A stretch of 64,000 bases of DNA from NCBI RefSeq assembly GCF_000024545.1, contig NC_013947.1, positions 5,518,001-5,582,000 on the forward strand, written 5' to 3'. The notes beneath the pieces were generated by a model, which was given only the letters and a program-made list of their open reading frames with translations, did not search any database and was not told the DNA's origin. Shown piece after piece: positions 53,427 to 62,346 of this stretch (its first letter is position 1; the number at the start of each line of letters is the position of its first letter). A program made the translations under genes and the position numbers. Source of the stretch: Stackebrandtia nassauensis DSM 44728 (lineage in GTDB: Bacteria > Actinomycetota > Actinomycetes > Mycobacteriales > Micromonosporaceae).

Positions 53427-54422
53427 TCAGCTTCGCGGGGTGAGCCGGAACCGGTTGCGATACTCGGTCGGGGTGGTGTTGAGCTGCCGCCGAAACGCCC
53501 GGGTGAGCGTGTCGACGGTGTTGAAGCCGCAGCCGGTCGCGACCCGTTCCAGGGTGTCGTCGGTGGTCTCCAGCCGGTTGCGGGCGGCCTCGACGCGGGC
53601 CGATTCGATGTAGGCCGCCGGGGTGGTTCCCAGTTCGGTCTTGAAGACCCGGGTCACGTGGCGTTCGCTGACGTGGAGGTGCCGGGCCAGTTCACCGACG
53701 TTGAGCGGCTTGGCGAGGTTGCGGGTGATGTGGAGCCGCAGCTGGTCCATGCGGCGGGTGGTCGAGACCGGGTCGAGCGAGACGCTGAACTGGCTCTGTC
53801 CGCTGGGGCGCTTGAGGTACATCACCAGCTGCCGGGCCACGCCCAGCGCCAGTGTCTCGCCGAAGTCGTCGGCGACCAGGGCCAGCGCCAGGTCGAGGCA
53901 GGCGCTCAGACCCGCGCCGGTCCACACGTCGCCGTCCCGGATGAAGATCGGGTCGGCGTCCACTGTGACCGACGGGTGTTCGGTGGCGAGCTGTTGCGCG
54001 GTGGACCAGTGGGTGGTGGCGCGTCGGCCGTCCAAAAGCCCGGCGGCGGCGAGGATGTGGGCGCCGACGCAGACCGAGGCGACCCGGCGGGTGTTGGGGG
54101 CCAGGCGCCGCACCCACTCGACGACCTCCGGATCGGCCAGGGCGCGGACCCGGCGGTCGGTGTCGGTGTCGACCGAGCCGGGCACCACCAGCGTGTCGAT
54201 GGCCTTTGTGGATACGTCGTCGAAGGTGAGGTCGGGAAGAACCCGCACCCCGGCCGAGGTGGTTACGGGGTCGAGGCTGCGCGCGGCCAGGACCACCCGG
54301 TAGCCGCTCGGTTCGTCCAGTTCGCGTTGCAGCAGCGAGAACACCTCCGGCGGTCCGGTGACGTCGAGCAGGTCGACGCGGTCGAACAGCGCGATGACGA
54401 TGAGGCGGTCGATGGTGCCCAC
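53427..54422 (-). CDS. GlxA-family transcriptional regulator (DJ-1/PfpI + AraC HTH)
   Basis: The 331-residue regulator joins a DJ-1/PfpI-like sensor domain (RLIVIALFDRVDLLDVTGPPEVF, VASVCVGAHILAAAGLLDGRRATTHW) to a C-terminal AraC-type double HTH (LARHLHVSERHVTRVFKTEL and VATGCGFNTVDTLTRAFRRQL). Such proteins often regulate amino-acid-derived or nitrogenous compound genes next door. GTG 54422 has GGAG 6 bases upstream. The divergent cysteine hydrolase is the likely target, with a 136-bp shared gap. Confidence 0.93.
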   Translation of the reverse strand: MGTIDRLIVIALFDRVDLLDVTGPPEVFSLLQRELDEPSGYRVVLAARSLDPVTTSAGVRVLPDLTFDDVSTKAIDTLVVPGSVDTDTDRRVRALADPEVVEWVRRLAPNTRRVASVCVGAHILAAAGLLDGRRATTHWSTAQQLATEHPSVTVDADPIFIRDGDVWTGAGLSACLDLALALVADDFGETLALGVARQLVMYLKRPSGQSQFSVSLDPVSTTRRMDQLRLHITRNLAKPLNVGELARHLHVSERHVTRVFKTELGTTPAAYIESARVEAARNRLETTDDTLERVATGCGFNTVDTLTRAFRRQLNTTPTEYRNRFRLTPRS

Positions 54423-54558
54423 GGCGGCTCCGTTCCCGTTGATGTCCGGATTTGCAGGTTACACGACATTGCGGACATGCCGGTTTCGCCATAGCGTGGA
54501 CTCCGGCCGTCGAGAACGGCCCGCGACCTGCGAGAACGCCACTGGAGAAGGGACTCCC

Positions 54559-55149
54559 ATGAGCAGCACGACCCTGCGCGACATCAGCCAACTCGACCAG
54601 ACCCCGGCAGCGCTGTCCGAGGCGACGCTGATCCTGATCGACATCCAGAACACCTACACCCGGGGCGTCATGGAGCTCACCGGCTGGCAGCCCGCGCTCG
54701 ACGCCGCCGCCGAACTGCTGGCCAACGCCCGCGCCGCCGGAGCGAAGATCGTCCACGTCGCCCACGACAGCGGCGAGGGAAGCCCGTTCGACGTCAAGGC
54801 CGACATCGGCCAGATCCACCCGAAGGTGGCGCCGATCGACGGCGAGCCGGTCGTCGTCAAGACCGCCCCCAACAGCTTCGTCGACACCGACCTCGACGAG
54901 CAGCTGAAGGCGGCGGGCAACACCGACGTCATCATCGTCGGGTTCATGACGCACATGTGCGTGACCTTCACCTCCGAGGGCGCGTTCCTGCGCGGCTACA
55001 AGCCGACGGTCGTGGCGGACGCCTGCGCGACCCGGCCGCTGAAGACGGCGGTCGCCGAGGTCTCGGCGCAGCAGCTGCACCACAGTGCTTTGGCGACGAT
55101 CAACGACATCTACGGGGTTGTCGTCGCGTCCGCGTCCGAACTGAGGTAG
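54559..55149 (+). CDS. Isochorismatase-like cysteine hydrolase
   Basis: The 196-residue protein has the D-K-C triad of the isochorismatase-like hydrolases: ATLILIDIQNTYTRG (Asp), PVVVKTAPNSF (Lys), GFMTHMCVTFTSEGAF (Cys). These enzymes cleave amides, imides or similar groups from small molecules; a GlxA-linked member fits amide detoxification or catabolism. ATG 54559 has GAAGGGA upstream. It ends 11 bases before the TetR operator. Confidence 0.92.
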   Translation: MSSTTLRDISQLDQTPAALSEATLILIDIQNTYTRGVMELTGWQPALDAAAELLANARAAGAKIVHVAHDSGEGSPFDVKADIGQIHPKVAPIDGEPVVVKTAPNSFVDTDLDEQLKAAGNTDVIIVGFMTHMCVTFTSEGAFLRGYKPTVVADACATRPLKTAVAEVSAQQLHHSALATINDIYGVVVASASELR

Positions 55150-55160
55150 GTCTCCCGGCG

Positions 55161-55196
55161 CGTTTTACTGTACCGTCCGGACGGTACAGTAAAACG
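55161..55196. promoter_or_regulatory. 36-bp perfect palindrome: operator/promoter of the TetR gene
   Basis: The half-site CGTTTTACTGTACCGTCC (55161-55178) is followed directly by its exact complement (55179-55196). The palindrome ends at the base before the GTG start and contains TACAGT at -12 to -7, so the repressor would cover the whole promoter of a leaderless mRNA. The mirror -10 points left, although the gene there is convergent. Confidence 0.9.
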
Positions 55197-55733
55197 GTGA
55201 CCGAAACCCGAGACCGACTGTTGGACGCCGCCACCGAGATCCTGTTCCGCGACGGCGCGCAGGCCCTGACCCTCGCGGCGGTCGCCGACCACGCGGGCGT
55301 CAGCAAGGGCGGCCTGCTGTACCACTTCCCCAGCAAACAAGCCCTGGCCGCTGGCCTGGTGCATCGCTTCGTCGAGCAGTTCGAAGCCGCGCTGGAGAGC
55401 GCCGGAACCGCTCCCGGCGCGGCGACCCGCGCCTACCTGAGCGCGACCATCGCGCCGAAGCCGAGCGTCGCGGGATCCGGTGGCGGCCAGGCCACCGCGG
55501 CCCTGTTCGCGGCGGCCCTCGTCGACCCCGACGCCCTGGAACCGTTGCGGCAGCGCTATCTCGCCTGGCAGCGGCGACTGGCCGACGACGGCATCGACCC
55601 GGCGGTCGCCACGACCGTCCGGCTCGCCGTCGACGGCTGGTGGCTGGCCCGGGTGGCGGTGCTGGCGCCACCGCAGGGCGAGTTGCACGAGCGGGTGTAC
55701 GCCAAGCTGACCGCGCTGATCGAGGAGGGCTGA
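55197..55733 (+). CDS. TetR-family repressor, probably autoregulated
   Basis: The 178-residue protein has the TetR HTH (DAATEILFRDGAQALTLAAVADHAGVSKGGLLYHFPSKQALAAGLV) and a short ligand domain of the C-terminal type found in YvaD-linked regulators (FAAALVDPDALEPLRQRYLAWQ). GTG 55197 abuts the 36-bp operator with no leader, so translation must be leaderless and repression total when the site is occupied. The DUF5360-like membrane protein gene follows after 1 base and is co-transcribed; its product may export or sense the ligand. Confidence 0.93.
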   Translation: MTETRDRLLDAATEILFRDGAQALTLAAVADHAGVSKGGLLYHFPSKQALAAGLVHRFVEQFEAALESAGTAPGAATRAYLSATIAPKPSVAGSGGGQATAALFAAALVDPDALEPLRQRYLAWQRRLADDGIDPAVATTVRLAVDGWWLARVAVLAPPQGELHERVYAKLTALIEEG

Positions 55734-55734
55734 G

Positions 55735-56166
55735 ATGGAACGGCCCCCCGCGTGGATCAAACGCTCGATGCTCGCCACCGACCTGGGGTTCGTGGCCTAC
55801 TGGACGGCCACGGCGATCGCGGCGATCCCGCCGTACCCCCGGCAGATCCTCATCGACTGGAACTGGTCGTATCTCGTCCTGGACCTGCTGGCCAGCCTCA
55901 GTGGACTGGCGGCGCTGCTGGCGCTGCGACGGGGTGTGGCGCACGCGCGGACCCTGATGGTGGTGTCGCTCGCGCTGACCCACGCGGCCGGGCTCACGGC
56001 CCTGAACTTCTGGGTGCTGCGCGGCGAGTTCGATCTCATGTGGTGGATCCCGAACCTCTGGCTGGCACTGTTTCCGATCGCGGCAATCGGCAGACTCATG
56101 CGCTCCCCCCGTCGTGGTGCGGTGACGAGCGCACGAGCCTGCCGGACCCTCCCCGGGCGTGGTTAG
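55735..56166 (+). CDS. DUF5360 (YvaD-like) membrane protein
   Basis: The 143-residue protein has four hydrophobic helices (FVAYWTATAIAAIPP, WSYLVLDLLASLSGLAALLAL, LMVVSLALTHAAGLTALNFWVL, LWLALFPIAAIGRLM) and resembles the DUF5360/YvaD family that is often encoded after TetR genes. ATG 55735 follows GAGGAGGG. No transport motif is seen. It converges on the protease gene with a 4-base overlap of stops. Confidence 0.75.
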   Translation: MERPPAWIKRSMLATDLGFVAYWTATAIAAIPPYPRQILIDWNWSYLVLDLLASLSGLAALLALRRGVAHARTLMVVSLALTHAAGLTALNFWVLRGEFDLMWWIPNLWLALFPIAAIGRLMRSPRRGAVTSARACRTLPGRG

Positions 56167-57566
56167 ACGGTGATGGTCTTGGTGGTGCTGTGTGATCCGC
56201 CGCGCGAGTCGGTGACCGTGAGGGTCACCCGGTACTGACCGGCGGCGGCGTACCAGTGGTGGACGAGCTGTCCCTGGCCGGTGCCGCCGTCACCGAAAGT
56301 CCAGCGGTACGAGGCGATCTCGCCCTTGGAGCCCTGGCCGTTGAAGAAGCACACGCCGGGGCCGCTGAAACACTGCGCGGTGAAGTCGGCCGTCGGCCCC
56401 TCGCCGTCCTCGCCCACCTGGAGCGTGAACACCGCGGTGCGGTCGACCTTGGCGCCGTCGGCGGTGACGGTGATCCGGTGGGTTCCTTGTGGAGTGTCGG
56501 ACGAGGTGGACACGGACAGTTTCGCCGACTCGCCCGACCGGATCGCCGACGGCGAGAACGTCGCCTCGGCGCCGTCGGGCAGTCCGGTGGCGGTCAGCGA
56601 GACGTCCTGGGCGCTGCCGCGCGAGACCTTCGTGGACACGGTGGTCTCGGTGGACTGTCCCGGTTCGACGGTCGCCGAGTCGGGGCTCAACGAGACGCTG
56701 AAGTCGTCCTCGGCCGGGGCCTGGAGCTGTTCGTGCGCCCAGTCACCCATCGCGTTGGTGAGCCTGGCGAAGATGCTGTACCGGTCGCAGGCACTGGCGC
56801 CCCAGGACGTGATGCCGATGACGACGCCGTCGACGATCAGCGGGCCGCCGCTGTCACCGGAGCAGATGCCGGTGCGACCGTCGTCGTACCCGGCGCAGAT
56901 CATCAGCTCGGGGTTGACGGTGACGTCGAAGACCTGGCAGGAATCGGCGTCGTTGATAGGCAGCGTCGTCTTCTTCAACCGGCCCATGGTCCCGTTGGCG
57001 GCGGTCTTGCCCCAGCCGTAGGTCAGGGAGTCGCGGCCCGGCTGCGACAGGTCGGCGTCGGCGGAGGTGGCGAACTTCGCCCAGTCGCTCTCGGGCACCG
57101 GGATGTCGTCGGCGACCTCGACGATCGCGACGTCGTAGCCGGTGCGCCAGCCGCCCGACCCGCCGTAGTCGGGATGCGGGGTGAACTTGGTGACGGGGCT
57201 CTTCCACTTCTCGTCACCGGCGGAGCTGAGATCGTCGTCGCCGTACAGGTAACTCTTGGCTCCGCCGACGTCGATCATGCAGTGCGCCGCGGTGAGGATC
57301 TGCCGTTTGCCGACGACACTGGCGGTGCACGACGAACCCTGCGGTCCGCCGCCGCCGACCCGCAGACCGGTGATGAGCGAGGGTCGTTCGGTATAGGAGG
57401 CGAGTTCGCCGTTGACGATGTCGGTGCCGACGTCGTCGGGGCGCAACTCGTCGGTCGGGTTGGCGGCCTTGGACTTGGGCGGATCGGCGCTGGCGGTGCC
57501 CGCCAGCGGTGCGGACAGGAGCAGGGTCGCCGCCGCCACAACGGCGACGGCGCGGGCGATTCTCAT
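56163..57566 (-). CDS. Secreted trypsin-fold serine protease with PKD domain
   Basis: The 467-residue protein has a signal peptide (ends TASA, about residue 27), a propeptide ending near IVNGELA, and an S1 domain with His95 (LTAAHCM), Asp145 (GYDVAIVEV) and Ser239 (GICSGDSGGPLIV). The trypsin Asp six residues before the Ser is replaced by Gly, so Arg/Lys cleavage is not expected. A linker domain (275-370) and a C-terminal PKD domain (about 383-467; YRWTFGDGG) suggest binding to polymers. The IVNGELA start of the mature enzyme is typical. ATG 57566 follows GAGAGG by 8 bases. Confidence 0.93.
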   Translation of the reverse strand: MRIARAVAVVAAATLLLSAPLAGTASADPPKSKAANPTDELRPDDVGTDIVNGELASYTERPSLITGLRVGGGGPQGSSCTASVVGKRQILTAAHCMIDVGGAKSYLYGDDDLSSAGDEKWKSPVTKFTPHPDYGGSGGWRTGYDVAIVEVADDIPVPESDWAKFATSADADLSQPGRDSLTYGWGKTAANGTMGRLKKTTLPINDADSCQVFDVTVNPELMICAGYDDGRTGICSGDSGGPLIVDGVVIGITSWGASACDRYSIFARLTNAMGDWAHEQLQAPAEDDFSVSLSPDSATVEPGQSTETTVSTKVSRGSAQDVSLTATGLPDGAEATFSPSAIRSGESAKLSVSTSSDTPQGTHRITVTADGAKVDRTAVFTLQVGEDGEGPTADFTAQCFSGPGVCFFNGQGSKGEIASYRWTFGDGGTGQGQLVHHWYAAAGQYRVTLTVTDSRGGSHSTTKTITV

Positions 57567-57654
57567 GGGGAGCACCTCTCGGGCAATCGATGCATTTCGA
57601 TGCCTTGAAGCTAGGCGGCCCGTGGTTTCCCGCGCTACCAGAGAAAACCCTTGA

Positions 57655-57707
57655 CGCCACCGTGCTCGCCGCGGGGTGGACCCCGGTTCGCGGCGAGCAC
57701 GGTGGCG
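57655..57707 (-). terminator. 19-bp terminator of the glycosyltransferase pair
   Basis: CGCCACCGTGCTCGCCGCG and its complement form a 19-bp stem with a 15-base loop just after the GT39 stop; TTTT follows on the minus strand. Confidence 0.85.
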
Positions 57708-57711
57708 GGTT

Positions 57712-59955
57712 TCAGTTGTCGGGTTGGGTCAGGTCGTACAGCTCGGTTCCGTCTACTGTGACCTTCTTGAAGTTGTCCTCGACCCATTCGGCGATCTTCG
57801 ACGAGGAGCCGGAGTCGCCGTTGGGGCCGCCCATCATGCCGCCGCCGGACACGTAGTAGTGGATCTCGCCGTCGGCGACGTACTCCTTGAACTGGTCCAG
57901 TGTTGGCGACGGGTCGCTGCCGTTGAAGCCGCCGATGGCCATGACCGGTTGTTCGCTGGCCAGCTGGAAGCTGGACGCGTTCTGGGAACCGGTCGCGGCG
58001 GCGACCCAGGTGTAGTCGTCGGCGTTGGCGGACAGTGCGTCGGCGACCTCGTCGCTGACTGACTGTCCGTTGAGGAAGCCGCCGGGGCCGTTGCCCTTGC
58101 CGCCATCCTGGCCGCCGGGCCCGTTGGCGCCGTCCTGGCCGCCCGGCCCGTTGGCGCCGTCCTGGCCGCCCGGCCCTTTGCCGCCAGGGCCGTTGCCTCC
58201 GTCCGGACCGGCTTGGCCCTTCGGCGAACCATTACCGTTGGGCGGGGTTCCGCCGTCCTTTCCGTCTTGGCCGTCCTGTCCCGGCGGGCCGTAAACCATG
58301 TTCTGGCCACCGGGACCGCCACCACCAGGGCCGCCCATGCCACCGTCCTGAGTGGCTGGTCCGGCGGTGATGATCGAGCCGCCATAGGAGGTGCCGACCG
58401 TGTAGGCGGTGTAGCCGATCGGGCCCGCCAGCGCGGCGGCCAGGCCGAGCGCGGCCACCAGCAGTGCCAGGCGTTTCGGCAGCCGTCGTGCGAAGACGAG
58501 GCCCACGGCGGCGACCAGGCCGACCGTCAGCACCGTCCAGCGCAGCCACGGCAACCAGTCCGATGACCGTCCCAACAGGACGAATGCCCACATGGCGGTC
58601 ACGGCCAGGACAACCGCGAGCGTCACCGCGACGGCCGGGAACCGGCGTCGCCGCCACAGGATCACCGCGCCGATGCCGACGGTCGCGGCGATGTACGGGG
58701 CCAGCGCGATCGTGTAGTACTCGTGGAAGATGCCCGCCATGAAGCTGAACACCAGCGCGGTGATGAGCATGCTGCCGCCCCACAGCCACAGCTGAGCCAG
58801 TTGAGCGGTGGTGCGCCGGGCAACGGCCCGACGCGCGGCCGTCGCGACCTGCGGCTGCGGCCCAGCTTCCCGCTTGCCTTGCCTAGCGTCGGCTCGCGGC
58901 TCGACCGCCTCCAGCTTGCTGGCGCCGCGCCACGGCAGCAGCAGCCGCCTGCCGAGCTTGGCACGGTTGCGGCGCAACAGGTACAGGCTCGCCAGCAGCA
59001 GGATCAGCGCGGCGGGCAGCAGCCACGCGATCTGGCCGCCGTTCGCCGAGGTGAACATCCGCAGGATGCTGCCGTCGCTCATGCCGCCGCCCAGGCTGCC
59101 CGTCTCCTCGCCGGTGATGCGCCCCAAACCGTTGTAGCCGAACGTGAGTTCCAGGAAGCTGTTGGTCTGCGAGCCGCCGATGTACGGCCGCGAGGAGGCG
59201 GGCCACAGCTCGACGATCGCGATCCACCAGCCGCAGGCCGCGACCATCGCGGCCCCGGCGGCGAGCAGCTGCCCCACCCGCCGCCACAGCTTGGCCGGAC
59301 CGGACGCCAGGAAGACGACGGCCAGTACCGGGACGATCAGCCACGCCTGCAAGGTCTTCACCAGGAACGCGAACCCGAGCAGGGCCCCGGCCGCGACCAT
59401 CCACTTCGTCCGTCCGGCTTCGACGGCGCGGACGACACAGTAGATCGCCAGCACCGACAGCAGGCACAGCATCGCGTCCGGGTTGTTGAACCGGAACATC
59501 AACGCCGCCACCGGGGTCAGCGCGAACACCGCGCCCGACAGCAGTCCGGCGGCGGGTCCGAAGCCCCGGCGCACCGCCGCGTAGACGACGCCGACGCTGG
59601 CCACCCCCATCAGGGCCTGCGGCACCAGGATCGACCAGGAACTCAACCCGAACAGCCGCACCGACAACGCCATCGGCCACAGTGCCGCCGGAGGTTTGTC
59701 GACGGTGATCGAGTTGGCCGCGTCGGAGGACCCGAAGAAGAACGCCTTCCAGCTGGCGCTTCCGGCCTGGACCGCGGCCGAGTAGAACTGGTTCGCGTAC
59801 CCGGAGGAACCCAGTCCCCACAGGAACGTCACCGCGCTCAACGCCAGCAGCGTCAACAGCGCGGGACGCACCCACGCCGGATCGGCGGGTCTGCCGCGCC
59901 ACCAACGCATCGGCAGCGACACGGGTCGGGTCGGCTCAACGGCGACCGTGGTCAT
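57712..59955 (-). CDS. GT39/ArnT-like membrane glycosyltransferase
   Basis: The 747-residue protein has about twelve membrane helices and the ArnT/PMT-like pattern: an early acidic/aromatic loop (SSGYANQFYSAAVQ ... ITVDKPPAALWPM), MFRFNNPDAMLC and FLVKTLQAW. Such enzymes transfer a sugar from a polyprenyl-phosphate donor to an acceptor outside the membrane. A collagen-like stretch of nine-residue GPGGQDGAN repeats (about 560-650) precedes a soluble C-terminal domain with MAIGGFNGSDPSPTLDQF, as in related actinobacterial proteins. ATG 59955 overlaps the GT2 stop as ATGA. Confidence 0.92.
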   Translation of the reverse strand: MTTVAVEPTRPVSLPMRWWRGRPADPAWVRPALLTLLALSAVTFLWGLGSSGYANQFYSAAVQAGSASWKAFFFGSSDAANSITVDKPPAALWPMALSVRLFGLSSWSILVPQALMGVASVGVVYAAVRRGFGPAAGLLSGAVFALTPVAALMFRFNNPDAMLCLLSVLAIYCVVRAVEAGRTKWMVAAGALLGFAFLVKTLQAWLIVPVLAVVFLASGPAKLWRRVGQLLAAGAAMVAACGWWIAIVELWPASSRPYIGGSQTNSFLELTFGYNGLGRITGEETGSLGGGMSDGSILRMFTSANGGQIAWLLPAALILLLASLYLLRRNRAKLGRRLLLPWRGASKLEAVEPRADARQGKREAGPQPQVATAARRAVARRTTAQLAQLWLWGGSMLITALVFSFMAGIFHEYYTIALAPYIAATVGIGAVILWRRRRFPAVAVTLAVVLAVTAMWAFVLLGRSSDWLPWLRWTVLTVGLVAAVGLVFARRLPKRLALLVAALGLAAALAGPIGYTAYTVGTSYGGSIITAGPATQDGGMGGPGGGGPGGQNMVYGPPGQDGQDGKDGGTPPNGNGSPKGQAGPDGGNGPGGKGPGGQDGANGPGGQDGANGPGGQDGGKGNGPGGFLNGQSVSDEVADALSANADDYTWVAAATGSQNASSFQLASEQPVMAIGGFNGSDPSPTLDQFKEYVADGEIHYYVSGGGMMGGPNGDSGSSSKIAEWVEDNFKKVTVDGTELYDLTQPDN
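58107..58180 (-). repeat. 27-bp tandem repeats encoding collagen-like GPGGQDGAN
   Basis: Copies start at 58107, 58134 and 58161 with exact 27-bp steps. The units are near-identical at DNA level, so copy number may vary between strains. Confidence 0.85.
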
Positions 59956-61202
59956 GACGCCTCACTTTCGGTACGGGCGGCCGGGAAGACCCAACCGCGA
60001 AACAGCAGGAACTTCAGCAGCGAGGCCGCGAGGTTGGCCACGACGAGTACGGCCAGTTCGGTGGTCTGGCCAGCCGTCGGGCTCGCGATTTCCAGTGCCG
60101 CCAGCGATCCGCTGGTGAGAGTCAGCCCGATCGCGAACACCGCGAGCCCCTGCGCCTGCTGCCGGACGGCACCGTCGCGTCCCCGGACCCCGAAGGTGAA
60201 GCGGCGGTTGACGGCCGTGCTGGCCATCGCGGTGACCAACAGCGCCACCATATTGGATACCTGTGGCCCGAGTCCGTCGCGGAATACCGTGTACAGCACC
60301 AGGTAGAACAGGGTGCTGAGTATCCCGATGACGCAGAAGCTCAGCAGCTGCCGCACCAGGCCGCCCGAGGTCTCGCGGTCGCGCGGGTCGTCGCCGAACG
60401 GGCGACGCAGCCGCGACAGCGGCAGCGCCCCCGACGCCAGCGCCCGGCCCACCCGCCACACTCCCTTGAGGTCGTCGACGGCGGTGCGGACGATGTCGAC
60501 GCGGCTGTCGGGGTCGTCGACCCAGTCGACCGGGACCTCGTGGATGCGCAGTCCCGCGCGTTCGGCCAGCACCAGCAGTTCGGTGTCGAAGAACCAGCCG
60601 GTGTCCTCCACCAGCGGCAGCAGTTCGGCGGCCACGTCGGCGCGGATCGCCTTGAAACCGCACTGCGCGTCGGAGAACCCGGCCGCCAGGCCGCCCTTGA
60701 GGATGGCGTTGTAGGTGCGGGAGATGAACTCGCGTTTGCCGCCCCGCACCACCCGCGACCCGCGTGCCAGCCGGGTGCCGATCGCGAGGTCCGAATGCCC
60801 CGAGATGAGCGGTGCCACCAGCGGCAACAGCGCGTTGAGGTCAGTGGACAGGTCGACGTCCATGTACACCAGCACCGGCACCGTCGAGTGCGACCAGACC
60901 TGGCGCAGCGCCCGGCCGCGGCCCTTCTCGGGCAGCCGGACGAACTCCACCTGCGCCAGCTCGGCGGCCAGCCGGGCCGCGATGGCGGGGGTGGCGTCGG
61001 TGCTGGCGTTGTCGGCGACCGTGATGCGGTAGCCGTAGGGGAAGGTACGGGCCAGATGGGTGTGCAGACGTCGCACACTGGCCTCCACATCGTCCTGTTC
61101 GTTGTAGACGGGTATGACGACGTCGATGACCGGTTCGTAGTGGCCCGCCGGGATCGGTGCGCGGACCGGCAGGCCCTGGGATCTGATCGCTGTGTCTTCC
61201 AT
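59952..61202 (-). CDS. GT2 glycosyltransferase with C-terminal GtrA domain
   Basis: The 416-residue protein begins with a GT2 domain (VIDVVIPVYNEQDDVEASV, NASTDATP, VYMDVDLSTDLNAL with the metal-binding DxD, CGFKAIRADVA) like polyprenyl-phosphate sugar synthases (dolichol-phosphate-mannose synthase type). The last 130 residues are a GtrA-like four-helix membrane domain (LLSFCVIGILSTLFYLVLYTVF, NRRFTF). It probably makes and flips the lipid-linked sugar used by the GT39 enzyme encoded next. ATG 61202 has no strong ribosome site. Confidence 0.92.
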   Translation of the reverse strand: MEDTAIRSQGLPVRAPIPAGHYEPVIDVVIPVYNEQDDVEASVRRLHTHLARTFPYGYRITVADNASTDATPAIAARLAAELAQVEFVRLPEKGRGRALRQVWSHSTVPVLVYMDVDLSTDLNALLPLVAPLISGHSDLAIGTRLARGSRVVRGGKREFISRTYNAILKGGLAAGFSDAQCGFKAIRADVAAELLPLVEDTGWFFDTELLVLAERAGLRIHEVPVDWVDDPDSRVDIVRTAVDDLKGVWRVGRALASGALPLSRLRRPFGDDPRDRETSGGLVRQLLSFCVIGILSTLFYLVLYTVFRDGLGPQVSNMVALLVTAMASTAVNRRFTFGVRGRDGAVRQQAQGLAVFAIGLTLTSGSLAALEIASPTAGQTTELAVLVVANLAASLLKFLLFRGWVFPAARTESEAS

Positions 61203-61265
61203 GCCGCCCAGGCTTTCCGGGCCCGCTGTCCGGCGGTTATGGCGAAGCTATGAACGGGCTGTGAA

Positions 61266-61301
61266 CCCCAATTAGGGGGTTATCCCCACGCCTAATTGGG
61301 G
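61266..61301. promoter_or_regulatory. 11-bp inverted repeat in a divergent gap
   Basis: CCCCAATTAGG (61266-61276) and CCTAATTGGGG (61291-61301) are perfect inverted copies with a 14-base centre. They lie between the GT2 gene (minus) and the membrane protein gene (plus), 16 bases before the latter's GTG, and suit an operator. Confidence 0.5.
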
Positions 61302-61317
61302 GAACAACCCGATTGTC

Positions 61318-62346
61318 GTGACACCTGTGTCCAATGAGACTGAACTGGTGAACGCCCAACTGAGTCTTCGCCCCAATCTCCGAGTGATGTCGACCTGGCA
61401 CAAGCCGCTCATGGTCAACGTGACCCTCATGACCGCCCTCGTCCTGGTGTCGACGGTGGGCCTGTTCCTGGACGACCGTGTCCTGTTGAACGAGTCGATC
61501 TGGCTCAAACCGCTGAAGTTCGGCTTCGCCTTCGCCGTGTACTCCGCGACGCTGGCGTGGCTGTTGACGAAACTGAAGAAGGCCAAGCGGTTCGGCTGGT
61601 GGTTCGGCCTCATGTTCGCCGTCTTCGGCATCACCGATGTGGCGGTCATCGCGCTGGCCGCGTCGCAGGGAACCTTCAGCCACTTCGCCGAGGGCGACAG
61701 CATGGTCAACCAGATCGTCCAGACCGTGTTCCAGTATGGAGTGCCGCCGCTGTTGATCTCGAACCTGGTCATCGGGATCCTGGTCCTGGTGCAGCGCACC
61801 GGGGACCGGGCACTGTCGTGGGCGCTGCGGGCCGGGCTGCTGTTGTCGACCGCGGGGATGGCGGTCGCGTTCGCGCTGATTCCCGCGAGCTACGCGGGCG
61901 AGCGCACCGTCACCGATGCCAACGGGGACAAGGTGGCCATGTCCGTCGGGCACGGCATCGGCGACCCGGACGGTACCGGCATGCCGCTGACGAACTGGAG
62001 CTCCACCGGCGGCGACCTGCGGGTACCGCACTTCATCGGGCTGCACGGCATCCACGTGCTGCTGCTGACGGTGCTGGTGCTGGCCGTGCTGGCGGCCCGC
62101 GTCGCGTGGCTGCGGGACGACCGGGTGCGGGCGGGCCTCGTGGGCGCCGTCGCGATCGGCTACACCGGACTGTTCGCGGTCACGACCTGGCAGGCGGCTC
62201 GAGGCCAGTCGCTCATCCACCCCGACTCGTCGACGCTGCTGGCGATGGCGGGCGCGGTGCTGGTGGCCGCGGCGGTGGCGCTGGTGACGGTGGCGGCGGG
62301 ACGCCGTCGCGCCGGCTCCGCGAAGGAACTGGTCACGGCAGTGTGA
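61318..62346 (+). CDS. Polytopic membrane protein of unknown function
   Basis: The 342-residue protein has about eight hydrophobic helices, with repeated motifs such as WLKPLKFGFAFAVYSATLAWLL and VPHFIGLHGIHVLLLTVLVLAVLAA. Histidines in HFIGLHGIH and VGHGIGDP could bind metal or heme, but no family signature is evident to me. GTG 61318 is used; a later ATG (MSTWHKPLM, about residue 24) is an alternative. It converges on the histidine kinase gene with a 14-base overlap. Confidence 0.75.
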   Translation: MTPVSNETELVNAQLSLRPNLRVMSTWHKPLMVNVTLMTALVLVSTVGLFLDDRVLLNESIWLKPLKFGFAFAVYSATLAWLLTKLKKAKRFGWWFGLMFAVFGITDVAVIALAASQGTFSHFAEGDSMVNQIVQTVFQYGVPPLLISNLVIGILVLVQRTGDRALSWALRAGLLLSTAGMAVAFALIPASYAGERTVTDANGDKVAMSVGHGIGDPDGTGMPLTNWSSTGGDLRVPHFIGLHGIHVLLLTVLVLAVLAARVAWLRDDRVRAGLVGAVAIGYTGLFAVTTWQAARGQSLIHPDSSTLLAMAGAVLVAAAVALVTVAAGRRRAGSAKELVTAV

